Assembly (NCBI RefSeq): GCF_019977275.1
Contig: NZ_AP024650.1
Coordinates: 1,860,001-1,924,000, forward strand
Direction of reading: 5' to 3'
DNA length: 64,000 nt
DNA from: Arthrobacter sp. StoSoilB19
Lineage (GTDB): Bacteria; Actinomycetota; Actinomycetes; Actinomycetales; Micrococcaceae
The position numbers and the translations under genes were made by a program. This document shows positions 18,620 to 27,583 of this stretch, piece by piece (the stretch's first letter is position 1; each line of letters starts with the position of its first letter). The notes beneath the pieces were generated by a model. That model was not told where the DNA came from. It made no database searches and saw only the letters and a list, made by a program, of their open reading frames with translations.

Positions 18620-19395
18620 CCACCGCAGGAAGCATCCAGCTGAATACCGGAGCGAGCATCCCACCGGTCGGATACGGATGCTGGCAGACCGCCCGCGCCG
18701 ATATTGCCGCCGCCGCGCGCGCCGGATACCGCGCCTTTGACACCGCAACCTTCTACGCGAACGAACAGGCCGTAGGTCAGGGCATCCGCGACGCAGGGCT
18801 AACCCCCGAAGACGTCTTCCTCACCACCAAGGTATGGCGCGCCGACATGGGCTACGCTCAAACCCTGAAAGCGTTCGACACCTCACGCCGCCTGCTCGAT
18901 GCCGACGTCATCGACCTCTATCTCATCCACTGGCCCCAGCCCGACTCCCGACTGGTCGCCGAAACCTGGCGGGCCATGGAAAAGCTCCTGGAACGCGGAA
19001 CCGTCCGCTCCATCGGTGTTTCAAACTTCGAAGCCGCCGATCTTGACCTCCTGGCCCAGCACTCGGACGTCACCCCTGCGGTAAACCAGATCGAACTAAA
19101 CCCTCTACGGCAGCGCAAGAGCCTGGTTGCGGAAAATACCGCACGCGGCATCGTCACGACAGCCTGGTCACCGCTGGGTCAGGGCGGTCCCGTCCTGCAA
19201 AACAAGACACTGCTTCATCTGGCCGAAGACCATGACGTCAGCGTCGCCCAGATCGTCCTTCTCTGGATGCTCCAAAAGCGGATCGTGACAATCCCGCGTT
19301 CAACCAATCCCGCACGCATCGTCCAGAACCTCGACTTGAACGGCTTCACCCTAAACACGGCCGAGATGGAAGCCATCGACGCGCTCTCCGACTGA
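18616..19395 (+). CDS. Aldo/keto reductase (AKR5-like, 2,5-diketogluconate reductase family)
   Basis: This is an NADPH-dependent carbonyl reductase of the TIM-barrel type, 259 residues. The catalytic tetrad is complete: Asp and Tyr in FDTATFYANEQAVG, Lys in VFLTTKVWRADM, and His in DLYLIHWPQPDSR. VNQIELNPL and TTAWSPLGQGG are standard family segments, and IPRSTNPARI contributes to the NADPH phosphate site. ATGA overlap couples it to the MFS gene. Some AKRs of this type reduce small keto sugars or aldehydes; here the substrate is probably the ketone or aldehyde handled by module B. Confidence 0.92.
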   Translation: MTTAGSIQLNTGASIPPVGYGCWQTARADIAAAARAGYRAFDTATFYANEQAVGQGIRDAGLTPEDVFLTTKVWRADMGYAQTLKAFDTSRRLLDADVIDLYLIHWPQPDSRLVAETWRAMEKLLERGTVRSIGVSNFEAADLDLLAQHSDVTPAVNQIELNPLRQRKSLVAENTARGIVTTAWSPLGQGGPVLQNKTLLHLAEDHDVSVAQIVLLWMLQKRIVTIPRSTNPARIVQNLDLNGFTLNTAEMEAIDALSD

Positions 19396-19418
19396 CCCCG
19401 ACACCTCAAGGACATCTC

Positions 19419-20366
19419 ATGCCTACCGTTGGTCATTCCGACCTGACCATCTTTCCGATCGCCCTGGGCGGAAACACCTTCGGGTGGACCTCCAATGAAA
19501 CAGAGTCCCGCGCTGTCCTGGACGCCTTCACTGAGCAGGGCGGAAACTTCGTCGACACAGCAGACAGCTACTCGGCCTGGGCCGAGGGCAACACCGGAGG
19601 GGAATCCGAGACGATCATCGGAGACTGGATGGCACGGCGCTCCAACAGGTCTCAGGTCATCATCGGAACGAAAGTCAGCCAGCACCCCGGTTTTCCAGGC
19701 CTGTCCCGGAAGAACATCGTGGCAGCCTCCGAAGCATCCCTGCGACGGCTAGGCAGCGACTACATCGACCTCTACTATGCGCACTTCGATGACGAGACCA
19801 CTCCTCTGGAGGAGACCGTCGGAGCCTTCGATGATCTCGTTATTGCCGGAAAAATCCGTCACGTCGGCCTCTCAAACTACAGCGCGGACCGGATCAGGGA
19901 GTGGATCAGGATCGCTGACGAAAACGGCTATGACCGTCCCGTGGCCCTGCAGCCGCACTACAACCTGGTACACAGAACCGGCTTCGAGGGCGAACTCGCT
20001 TCACTGGCTGCTGCCAACGGGCTCGGGGTCATCCCCTACTGGTCCCTCGCTAGCGGATTCCTCACCGGCAAATACCGGACCCGTGAAGACCTCGTAGGCA
20101 CACCCCGAGAACGGATGGCAGGCAGTTACTTCAGTACCGAAGGCTTGCGGGTCATCTCCGTCCTCGACGACATCGCACAGGAGAGAGGCACCACTATTGC
20201 GACAGCAGCTCTCGCATGGCTCCTCACCCGACCCAATATCGCCGCCCCAATCGCCAGCGCCCGCACCGCGGAACAGTTGCCCGACCTCATGGCAGCAGCC
20301 TCCCTGACCCTCACGGAACTGGAAATCCAACGCCTCGACGAGATGTCCTCCCTCATTCCGGCCTGA
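19419..20366 (+). CDS. Aldo/keto reductase (second, ion-channel-beta/AKR11-like type)
   Basis: The 315-residue TIM-barrel oxidoreductase differs from its neighbour. Asp and Tyr lie in GGNFVDTADSYSAW, Lys in QVIIGTKVSQHPG and His in DLYYAHFDDETTP. RHVGLSNYSADRI, LQPHYNLVHRTGFE and GVIPYWSLASGFLTGKY match the larger AKR group that acts on various aldehydes and ketones. It follows the first AKR by 23 bases, completing the module B operon, and a hairpin terminator follows. Two different AKRs side by side suggest two successive reductions or two stereochemical forms. Confidence 0.92.
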   Translation: MPTVGHSDLTIFPIALGGNTFGWTSNETESRAVLDAFTEQGGNFVDTADSYSAWAEGNTGGESETIIGDWMARRSNRSQVIIGTKVSQHPGFPGLSRKNIVAASEASLRRLGSDYIDLYYAHFDDETTPLEETVGAFDDLVIAGKIRHVGLSNYSADRIREWIRIADENGYDRPVALQPHYNLVHRTGFEGELASLAAANGLGVIPYWSLASGFLTGKYRTREDLVGTPRERMAGSYFSTEGLRVISVLDDIAQERGTTIATAALAWLLTRPNIAAPIASARTAEQLPDLMAAASLTLTELEIQRLDEMSSLIPA

Positions 20367-20400
20367 TAAACAAAAGGGAGCGTTTCGCGGCCTGGTCGTG

Positions 20401-20432
20401 GCCCCGCCCGGCGGCTAGACGCAGGGCGGGGC
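20401..20432 (+). terminator. Hairpin after module B operon
   Basis: A 9-bp GC-only stem (GCCCCGCCC / GGGCGGGGC) with a 14-base loop lies 35 bases after the AKR stop and is followed by AGTTTGG. It is a plausible terminator, although the T-tract is weak. Confidence 0.55.
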
Positions 20433-21022
20433 AGTTTGGACTGGGAGAGCTTGAGCAGAAACCGTCACGATATCGGCCGGAAGTAGCCCTACCGAGCACT
20501 CCCTTGTCTGTTTTCAAAGGCTGATAATGCAGATTCCGTCAATTAGCCGAAAGGTGCGTGCCGGTACCCTGCGAGGTTTCCTGATGTCGTTCGATGAGCC
20601 AACGTTTGCGTCAGAATTGCGTGCAAATCCGCTTCACTGACAGCCGCTCAACTGTTCTCAGAGATCCCACACTGACAGTTCGAGGGGCAGGAAGCTGAGG
20701 GGTGAACCCGCCAAGCCATAAGTGAAATAGCCGAAGTGTGGGGTTTGACTGTAACCAGTGGGGGCTGGCCCCGCCATGCCAACTCTGGCGGTCCTGCACC
20801 TGTCTGGCAAGCAGCCTGGGACTCCACCGCAGGCGAATCAGTCCTAATCAGGCGCTATAACGTTGGGTTGAGGTGTAGCTCATCAGGGGCGCACTCCGAT
20901 CTCATGAGCCTCTTGGGTTAATCGACGTTTAGAGAGCCTGCCGAACAAAGAAAGGTGTTTTGCGGCGCATTCATATGGTTTACCTATTTCATGCATTCAC
21001 CAGGCACCAAGTTCCTCGAGGT
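20433..21022. other. No gene recognised
   Basis: About 590 bases with only short overlapping open frames and no recognisable protein remnant. It separates convergent modules B and C and may be an assembly scar between separately acquired pieces. Confidence 0.4.
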
Positions 21023-21268
21023 CTACTGACGTGATTCATGTATCGTGCCGCATGGCACTTTCTCATCAACGCGGACGGTGTATTTGTCATAGTCGCGTTG
21101 TATCACGGCAATGCCCTGTCCCCGCTCTAGGGCGCCGGGTATGAGCACATTGACGGCACGGTTGAGCTGTTCATCCCTGCTTGCGGACTCCTTCACGATC
21201 ACTTCAAGGGAAAGCGGAAGCACCGAGTTCGACATAAGGTCCGAGCCGAGAAGCGGAGCATTGGACAC
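21023..21268 (-). CDS. Hypothetical small protein
   Basis: The 81-residue protein (or 70 residues if the second Met at 21235 is used) has no signal peptide or membrane segment. Its middle reads LPLSLEVIVKESASRDEQLN, and it ends with AVIQRDYDKYTVRVDEKVPC and a GTIHE segment. The YDKYTVRVDEKVPCG end looks conserved rather than random, and codon use is coding-like. I do not recognise a family. It lies 65 bases downstream of aceB on the same strand, so it may be the last gene of that operon. Confidence 0.55.
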   Translation of the reverse strand: MSNAPLLGSDLMSNSVLPLSLEVIVKESASRDEQLNRAVNVLIPGALERGQGIAVIQRDYDKYTVRVDEKVPCGTIHESRQ

Positions 21269-21333
21269 AATTTCTCCTTTGCTGGACGGACCACACGGCC
21301 ACGGTCCATGGTTCGTTGAAGTGTGATTTCCTG

Positions 21334-22986
21334 CTATGCCGCGGCGAGTTCCTCGACGGTGGCCTTTTCGCGGGCCTCGGTCAGGTAGCGGGCGTAGGCG
21401 GGGAGGGTGAGGAAGGAAGGGAACTCACGGCTGAGGGTGACTTCCTCGAAGATGTCCCGGGCGTCCTCGAAGCGGTCGCCGTCGAAGCGCTCCAGCCGGG
21501 CGAATTCCTCGTCCAGGAGTTCCTCCACCCATTCGTGGCTGATGATCTCGCCGTGGTCCGTGATGGCCCGGGCGTAGATCCACTGCCACAGCTGGGACCG
21601 GGAGATCTCGGCGGTGGCGGCGTCCTCCATCAGGTTGTGGATGGCTACGCCGCCGTTGCCGCGCAGCCAGGACTCGATGTAGCGGATGCCCACTTCGATG
21701 TTGTTCCGAATGCCCTGCTCGGTGATGGTGCCGGTGGTGGCAGCGACGTTGATCAGGGCGCGGTCATCGGGGGTGACGTCCTCGCGGAGCCGGTCCAGCT
21801 GGTTGGGCTTGCTGCCGAGGACGCCGTCGAACACTTCGCGGCAGACGGGCACCAGGTCGGGGTGGGCCACCCAGGAGCCGTCGAACCCGTCGTTGGCCTC
21901 GCGGGTCTTGTCCGCACGGACCTTTTCGAGGGCGTTGGCGTTGGCTTCGGGGTCCTTGCGGTTGGGAACGGCTGCGGCCATGCCGCCGATGGCCATGGCA
22001 CCGCGCTTGTGGCAGGCCCGGACCAGCTGTTCGGTGTAGGCGCGCATGAACGGCTGCGTCATGGTGACCTGGCCGCGGTCCGGGAGGACGAAGCGGGGGC
22101 CGCGGGTGCGGAAGTTCTTGATCAGGGAGAAGATGTAGTCCCAGCGGCCGGCGTTCAGGCCCGAGGCGTGGTCGCGGAGTTCGTAGAGGATCTCCTCCAT
22201 TTCGAACGCTGCGGTGATGGTTTCGATCAGCACGGTGGCGCGGATGGTGCCCTGCGGGATGCCGAGCAGGTCCTGGGCCAGGATGAAGATGTCGTTCCAC
22301 AGCCGGGCTTCGAGGTGGTTCTCGATCTTGGGCAGGTAGAAGTAGGGGCCCTTGCCCTGGGCGAGGAGGCGGCGGGCGTTGTGGAAGAAGAACAGGCCAA
22401 AGTCCACGATGCCGCCGGCGATGGGCTGGCCGTCGATGAGCATGTGCTTTTCCGGCAGGTGCCAGCCGCGGGGGCGGACCACAATGGTGGGCAGGTCGCC
22501 GTCCGCCTTCAGCTTGTATTCCTTGCCTTCTTCGGTGGTGAAGTCGATCCGGCGTTCCAGGGCGTCGGTGAGGTTCAGCTGGCCCTTGATGACGTTCCGC
22601 CAGGTGGGGGTGGAGGAGTCTTCCATGTCAGCAAGCCAGACCTTGGCGCCGGAGTTCAGGGCGTTGATGGTCATCTTCTTGTCCACCGGGCCGGTGATCT
22701 CCACACGGCGGTCCTCCAGGCCGGGCGCCGGGGGAGCGACGCGCCAGGACGGGTCGTTGCGGATGTGCTCGGTCTCGCGCAGGAACCGCGGATCCTGCCA
22801 CGCCGCTATCGCGGCCCGGCGTGCGGGACGGGCCGCAAGCAGCTCCTGCCTACGCTGAGCAGTAGCCCGGTGCAGCTCGGCCAGAAACCTCAGGGCCTCC
22901 GGCGTCAGCACCTCGTCCTGCCGGCGCACGGGTTGACCGGTGCAGATGATGCCACTCATCGTGAGGCTGTCAGTAAAGCTGTTCAT
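21334..22986 (-). CDS. aceB: Malate synthase A
   Basis: This enzyme condenses acetyl-CoA with glyoxylate to give malate. The 550-residue protein is of the A type length and contains VWLADMEDSSTPTW, VVRPRGWHLPEKHM, the segment ATVLIETITAAFEMEEIL with metal-binding Glu, NAGRWDYIFSLIK, and DGSWVAHPDLVPV. The ATG at 22986 follows AGGAG at the right spacing and starts MNSFTDSLTMSG, so an upstream in-frame extension to 23127, which would run into the E2 gene, is rejected. It is third in an E1-E2-aceB order, which suggests that the dehydrogenase product is acetyl-CoA or that glyoxylate is formed in the pathway. Isocitrate lyase is absent nearby. Confidence 0.95.
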   Translation of the reverse strand: MNSFTDSLTMSGIICTGQPVRRQDEVLTPEALRFLAELHRATAQRRQELLAARPARRAAIAAWQDPRFLRETEHIRNDPSWRVAPPAPGLEDRRVEITGPVDKKMTINALNSGAKVWLADMEDSSTPTWRNVIKGQLNLTDALERRIDFTTEEGKEYKLKADGDLPTIVVRPRGWHLPEKHMLIDGQPIAGGIVDFGLFFFHNARRLLAQGKGPYFYLPKIENHLEARLWNDIFILAQDLLGIPQGTIRATVLIETITAAFEMEEILYELRDHASGLNAGRWDYIFSLIKNFRTRGPRFVLPDRGQVTMTQPFMRAYTEQLVRACHKRGAMAIGGMAAAVPNRKDPEANANALEKVRADKTREANDGFDGSWVAHPDLVPVCREVFDGVLGSKPNQLDRLREDVTPDDRALINVAATTGTITEQGIRNNIEVGIRYIESWLRGNGGVAIHNLMEDAATAEISRSQLWQWIYARAITDHGEIISHEWVEELLDEEFARLERFDGDRFEDARDIFEEVTLSREFPSFLTLPAYARYLTEAREKATVEELAAA

Positions 22987-23072
22987 CTTATTCTCCTGGG
23001 CAGGGGCCAATCGGGGAGCAGTAAGTGTCGTATTTAGTGGAACTGACCCTCTTCGTCCGTCCAACGGCGGAT

Positions 23073-24437
23073 TTATAGGAGCATCGTCAAGGGGTTTTCC
23101 ACGCGCGATTTGAAGGCGTTCATCCATTGCGCCGCTACGGCCCCATCGATGACTCTGTGATCTGCTGAAAGGGTGCAGGTCATAATGTTGGCGATGACCA
23201 GTTCCCCATCATTGACTACGGCTCGGGGTTCCGCCGCCCCCACGGCGAGGATTGCTGACTGCGGCGGGTTGAGGATCGCCGAGAACTGCTTGGTACCAAA
23301 CATGCCGAGGTTGGTGATCGAAAAGCTCCCGCCCGCCAGTTCATCTTGGCGGATCTTGCCGGCCTTGGCCCGTTCGACGAAATCACCAATGGTGGTGCTG
23401 ATGCTGATGAGGGGCTGCGATTCCACAGCCCTTACGACCGGCGTCAGCAGGCCGCCGTCCACTGCGATGGCAACGGAAATATCTGCGGTAGCGTATTGCA
23501 GTTGGGCGTCCTCCGTCCAACTGACATTTGCCTCCGGGACATCGTGTAGGGCAAGGCCGGCCGCCTTGACGACGAGGTCGTTGACGGTGATGCGCCGTGT
23601 GGCGGCGGTGTTGATCTGCTGCCGCAGTGCCAGGAGAGCATCCATCTTGACGTCAGCGGTGAGATAGAAGTGGGGGACGGTGCTCTTCGACTCGGTGAGA
23701 CGCCGGGCTATGGTTCGACGCATCCTGGTGTGGGGGACAGATACGGGTCCTGCTCCTGGGCGGGGTTGCTCTGCTGCGGCATGCTGCGGTGCGGCGTCGG
23801 GGGTCACAGTGCTCGTGGGGGAAGCTGTGGTTCCCGCGCCCTCATCAACTGTTGGGGATGTCTTGGATTGAACCGCTTTTTCGACGTCGCGTCGTATGAT
23901 TCGACCATTCGGACCTGTTCCGGCGATGGAGGCTACATCGAGGTCGTTGTCCTTTGCAACGCGCCGGGCAAGAGGCGAAGCAAAGATGCGCCCGTGGACG
24001 TTGCCGGTGTTGACAGGGGGAGGAGTGACATCTCGCTCTTGAGTTATGGGGCTTTCTACAATGGGTGTGTTGGTTTCTGTCGCTTCAGCGGGGGTCGTTT
24101 CGCTTGGGACTTGCGGGGCAGTACCGGAGGGGCTATCAGTGCTGTCGGTCGGGTTCTGGACGCTCTCCAGGAGCGCAGCAACTTCTGCGTCGGTGTCCCC
24201 GCTAGCCCTAATAATGAGGATTGGTGCACCAACGTCGACGTTGGTTCCTTCTTCCACGAGCAGCCGGGCGACAATTCCTTCGGACTCGGCTTCGATTTCG
24301 ACGGTGGCTTTTTCAGTTTCCACTTCTGCTATCGATTCGCCGACGGAAACTTTATCGCCTTCGCGTTTCAGCCAAGTGGACAGCGCCGCCTCCGTGGCGT
24401 TCGCCATGACTTCTGGCATATTCATCAATGCGGGCAT
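23073..24437 (-). CDS. Dihydrolipoamide acyltransferase, E2 component of a 2-oxoacid/acetoin dehydrogenase complex
   Basis: The 454-residue E2 transfers an acyl group from its lipoyl arm to CoA. The N-terminal lipoyl domain carries ETEKATVEIEA with the lipoylated Lys near residue 43. A Thr/Pro/Ser-rich linker leads to the peripheral subunit-binding domain (FASPLARRVAKDNDLDVASI, then GTGPNGRIIRRDVEKA), and a second linker leads to the catalytic domain (RMRRTIARRLTESKSTVPHF) ending with SADHRVIDGA, whose His and Asp are catalytic. It is 31 bases after the E1 gene. No E3 gene is nearby, so a chromosomal lipoamide dehydrogenase must be shared. Acyl specificity is not evident from the sequence. 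Confidence 0.93.
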   Translation of the reverse strand: MPALMNMPEVMANATEAALSTWLKREGDKVSVGESIAEVETEKATVEIEAESEGIVARLLVEEGTNVDVGAPILIIRASGDTDAEVAALLESVQNPTDSTDSPSGTAPQVPSETTPAEATETNTPIVESPITQERDVTPPPVNTGNVHGRIFASPLARRVAKDNDLDVASIAGTGPNGRIIRRDVEKAVQSKTSPTVDEGAGTTASPTSTVTPDAAPQHAAAEQPRPGAGPVSVPHTRMRRTIARRLTESKSTVPHFYLTADVKMDALLALRQQINTAATRRITVNDLVVKAAGLALHDVPEANVSWTEDAQLQYATADISVAIAVDGGLLTPVVRAVESQPLISISTTIGDFVERAKAGKIRQDELAGGSFSITNLGMFGTKQFSAILNPPQSAILAVGAAEPRAVVNDGELVIANIMTCTLSADHRVIDGAVAAQWMNAFKSRVENPLTMLL

Positions 24438-24468
24438 TATTTTCTCCAGTGATTTCTTGGGGCTCTGC

Positions 24469-26676
24469 TTAGAGGCTCTGGTCTTTTTTGATGGTCTTCA
24501 GGGCTGCAGCTATTTCGGGTCGTCCGGCGAAGGCCGCCCGTTCCAGAACTTTTGAGATGCTGGGGGAGGCTTCTCCGCCTGAGACCCGCTGGATCGGGTA
24601 GTCCAAGTAGTCAAAGTACCGTCGTTGGATTTCGTCGCTGAGCCAGCCGCCATACGACGTCCCCCGGGTGCCCTGCTCGACAATAAGGATGTTGTTCGTC
24701 TTTTTAATACTGGCCGCAATGGTGTCCCAGTCGATGCTTGCCTTGTCGAGCCAGCGGAGATCGACGACCTCCGCGTCCGTTCCGGTGTCACCGACGGCAT
24801 CAAGGGTGGGGTGGACCATCGCACCGTAGGTCAGGATAGTCAAGGCTTTACCGGTCCGACGGATGGCGGCCTTGCCGAAGGGGATTTGGAAGTCGAAGTC
24901 TTGGACCGGTACTGTCCCGGTGCTGGTGTAGAGGTCAACGTGTTCGATGATCACCACTGGATCGTTGATTGCCAAAGCGGCGTTCATAAGCCCGACGTAG
25001 TCGAAGGGCGTGGAGGGGGCTACTATTCGCCATCCGGCAGATGTAGCGAAGATGCCGGCCGGGTCCATGGAGTGTTGTGAACCGTAGCCGGTTCCCATGG
25101 CCACTTTAGAGCGAAGGACGAGGGGCATTTCACCTCTGCCGCCGAACATGTGCCTTTCCTTGGCGATTTGATTGAAGAGTTGGTCGCCGGCGACCCACAT
25201 GAAGTCGGCGTACATGAATTCAATGACTGGCTTGAATCGGCCGTCCATAGCAATGCCACCTGCCAGGCCGGCAAACGCGTTTTCGCTGATAGGTGTCCCC
25301 AAAACCCGTTCAGGGTGTGCTTCTTTGAGTCCGCGGGTTGCGCCATTGGTTCCACCCTTGAGGCGGTGGACGTCTTCGCCTATGACCACGATCGACTTGT
25401 CGGCGTCCATACGCGCCTGCATGACATCGGCTACCGCATCAATGAACTTGCCCTTCGCGAGCTCACCGGTGAAGGAGGACTCTTCCTCCGTCCTGGCAGA
25501 TTCCAGTTCTGAAAGATCGCTCCGGATCCCGATATCGACGAAGGATGCGTCAGGCCATAGAGCTGGTCGGATGCGTCGCTTTCCGATCTTGCCGTCCGGG
25601 TCCTGTTCGGTTAGTTCCGCTACAGCCAAGGTGCAGGCTTGTTTGATGTTGTCTGTCATTTGGGTAATGACTGCATCATCGAGATATCCGAGCTTTTTCA
25701 TTTCCTTCGTCACGCGCACGATGGGATCGCGTTTACGCCATGCGTTCTCCTCGTCCTTGGTGCGGTAGCCGAAGGCACTGCCAGAGAAAGGGCCGTTCTG
25801 GTGGAAGTAGCGGTAGACCTCGGCCTCAATGAGGGTAGGACCTCCACCTGAGCGCATGTGCTCAGTGGCCTGTTCCATCGCAAGGTGCACAGCCAGGGGA
25901 TCCATACCGTCTACACGCCAGGAACGGATTCCGAAACCTGGGCCTCGTCCGGAGAGACGAGATTCGGCTGTTACTTCCTTAACATGCGTGGACACGGCAT
26001 AGAGGTTGTTTTCGATAAAGAAGCAAAGGGGCAACTTCCAGGCCGCTGCAAGGTTCATGGTTTCCAGGACGGAACCTATATTGGTTGCCCCGTCACCGAA
26101 GTAGGAAACGGTAATGTCGGTCCCTGCGTCGGATGTAGGGGAATGCTTTTGCGCCCAGGCGTTACCGGCCGCGAGTGGGACACCTCCGCCGACAATGGCG
26201 TTCGTGCCAAGCGCCCCCGCTTCCATCCACTGCAGGTGCATGGATCCGCCTCGTCCATGGCTGAAACCCTGGTCAAGGCCGAGAATTTCTGCCAAGGTCC
26301 GCTGAAGATATGCCTGGACCTCTGCGCTTACCGGGTCCACCGGATCCATGGTGCCACCGGTGGTGCGCGCCAGATAAGCAAGCCCTTTGGCGAGGAACTG
26401 GTGGTGGCCGCGGTGAGAACCGTTGACGCCATCGCCGGGGCGCAGCATCACTGCAGAGCCTACAGCGCCACCTTCCTGCCCAATGCTTGAGTGTGCGGGG
26501 CCATGGACAAGTCCTTCGGCAGCCAGCTCCAGCACAGATTCTTCAAAAGATCGGATGATCTGCATTTGTACGAGCATCGTTTTCAGCAAGGACGGATCAG
26601 CTTTTTTCCAGTCCTGGGCCGTGGTGGCCAACTCGAGCCATTCCACATCAGGGGTCAGGGGTTTGCTGCGTGACAT
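24469..26676 (-). CDS. Fused alpha-beta E1 component, TPP-dependent 2-oxoacid/acetoin dehydrogenase
   Basis: About 735 residues combine two chains that are separate in many bacteria. The alpha half (to about residue 350) has the TPP motif ITVSYFGDGATNIG followed by FFIENNLYAVSTH. The beta half begins near residue 400 with KFIDAVADVMQARMDADK, then IVVIGEDVHRLKGGTNGATR and VLGTPISENAFAGLAGGIAM. ATG at 26676 (MSRSKPLTPDVEW) is preferred because GGAGA precedes it; an upstream in-frame Met would add 17 unlikely residues. It pairs with the E2 gene 31 bases downstream. A second fused E1 lies at 43392. The substrate could be acetoin or a 2-oxoacid. Confidence 0.9.
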   Translation of the reverse strand: MSRSKPLTPDVEWLELATTAQDWKKADPSLLKTMLVQMQIIRSFEESVLELAAEGLVHGPAHSSIGQEGGAVGSAVMLRPGDGVNGSHRGHHQFLAKGLAYLARTTGGTMDPVDPVSAEVQAYLQRTLAEILGLDQGFSHGRGGSMHLQWMEAGALGTNAIVGGGVPLAAGNAWAQKHSPTSDAGTDITVSYFGDGATNIGSVLETMNLAAAWKLPLCFFIENNLYAVSTHVKEVTAESRLSGRGPGFGIRSWRVDGMDPLAVHLAMEQATEHMRSGGGPTLIEAEVYRYFHQNGPFSGSAFGYRTKDEENAWRKRDPIVRVTKEMKKLGYLDDAVITQMTDNIKQACTLAVAELTEQDPDGKIGKRRIRPALWPDASFVDIGIRSDLSELESARTEEESSFTGELAKGKFIDAVADVMQARMDADKSIVVIGEDVHRLKGGTNGATRGLKEAHPERVLGTPISENAFAGLAGGIAMDGRFKPVIEFMYADFMWVAGDQLFNQIAKERHMFGGRGEMPLVLRSKVAMGTGYGSQHSMDPAGIFATSAGWRIVAPSTPFDYVGLMNAALAINDPVVIIEHVDLYTSTGTVPVQDFDFQIPFGKAAIRRTGKALTILTYGAMVHPTLDAVGDTGTDAEVVDLRWLDKASIDWDTIAASIKKTNNILIVEQGTRGTSYGGWLSDEIQRRYFDYLDYPIQRVSGGEASPSISKVLERAAFAGRPEIAAALKTIKKDQSL

Positions 26677-27067
26677 TGATTTCTCCACGGGTATGAAAGT
26701 CCTCGGACGGCATGACTTAGCGCACAAGACGAGGATTTTGCGCCCGTGACCTCCGTTTGCCCGCTTGCAAACACCAGCTAACGGGTAGGTCTAGAAGCGG
26801 AGTACCGAATGGGTCCGTCGGCGGGCGGCATTCTGTGTTCCTCATCCTTGAGGGCCCTAATACGTGCCTCATTGGACGATAATCAATACTCGCATGGACC
26901 AAGGATTATAGTCAACATATGGAATTAAATTCATTTGGTGAAAGTTGAGGTTTAGGGACTTGTCTTGGACGAATGGCAGGTTCGCTCCATCACGCGCTAG
27001 CAGACGCGGCTGGGCACAGGGCAGCGCGAGCGTCGGAACTTCCCCAGCCGAAGCGAGAATTGCACAC
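26677..27067. other. Upstream region of the E1 operon
   Basis: AT-rich stretch that should hold the promoter for the E1-E2-aceB operon. It contains GGAA-TTAAA-TTCA at 26921-26933. No gene was recognised. Confidence 0.5.
26921..26933. promoter_or_regulatory. Possible IclR-type operator, weak match
   Basis: GGAA-N5-TTCA within an AT-rich context resembles the TGAA-N5-TTCA sites at 31548, 34719 and 46552. It lies about 245 bases upstream of the E1 start. One base of the left half differs and the CTAT/ATAG flanks are missing, so this is the weakest of the set. Confidence 0.35.
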
Positions 27068-27337
27068 CCACCGACGACAGCGTCACCAAGGCCTTAACGG
27101 GAATCCTCCGCGGCGAACTCGTCGTTGTCGATGACCTCGGGCTCCTCCCAATGGCACCGACGCCGCCAAAGGACTCAGGAGAGTCGTGGACGCCGCCTAC
27201 TAGAAACAACGCTCAGCCGCGATCTCCTCGAATCTCCACGAGGCCAACTTCGACGGACTCATGCCCCGGCCACGGAAATCGTGGTCCGGCCCCTGCACCA
27301 CGCATGCCAGACCAGCGGCGACTTTGTCGTCCTTTGA
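27068..27337 (+). pseudogene. IstB-like ATPase remnant (IS21 family helper protein)
   Basis: Three short frames together rebuild the C-terminal part of an IstB-type AAA+ ATPase. Frame 1 gives TDDSVTKALTGILRGELV and VVDDLGLLP. After a shift comes TDAAKGLRRVVDAAY followed by a stop. Another shift gives RSAAISSNLHEANFDGLM and then TEIVVRPLHHACQTSGDFVV, ending at TGA 27337. The order matches the family's Walker B and sensor regions. The N-terminal half with Walker A and the IstA transposase are absent, and at least two shifts and one stop show it is long dead. It marks past transposon activity in the island. Confidence 0.8.
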
Positions 27338-27583
27338 ACCGCGCCCTGCCTACAGGAGCCGGGTCGAATCACACGGAATTTCCCTCAGCAGCAGTGACGA
27401 GTTCATCGGAAGACGATCCACCTGACAAGATCGACGAAGGAACAGGAGAGCGGGCAGATCCTGCTCGCCAAGCTCTTTAGACGCAAAGAACGGCTCCGTT
27501 AGCCGGGACCATTGGCGATTTGTTGGTGCCTAGTCCTCAACGTTCAGCTCCAAGCCGCAGAATCGAGGGGATTGACTGCGTGG

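Noticed and set aside
21316..23037. 573-codon open frame antisense to aceB
   Set aside because: Composition is Val/Gly/Asp/His-rich without recognisable motifs, and aceB on the other strand is complete and convincing.
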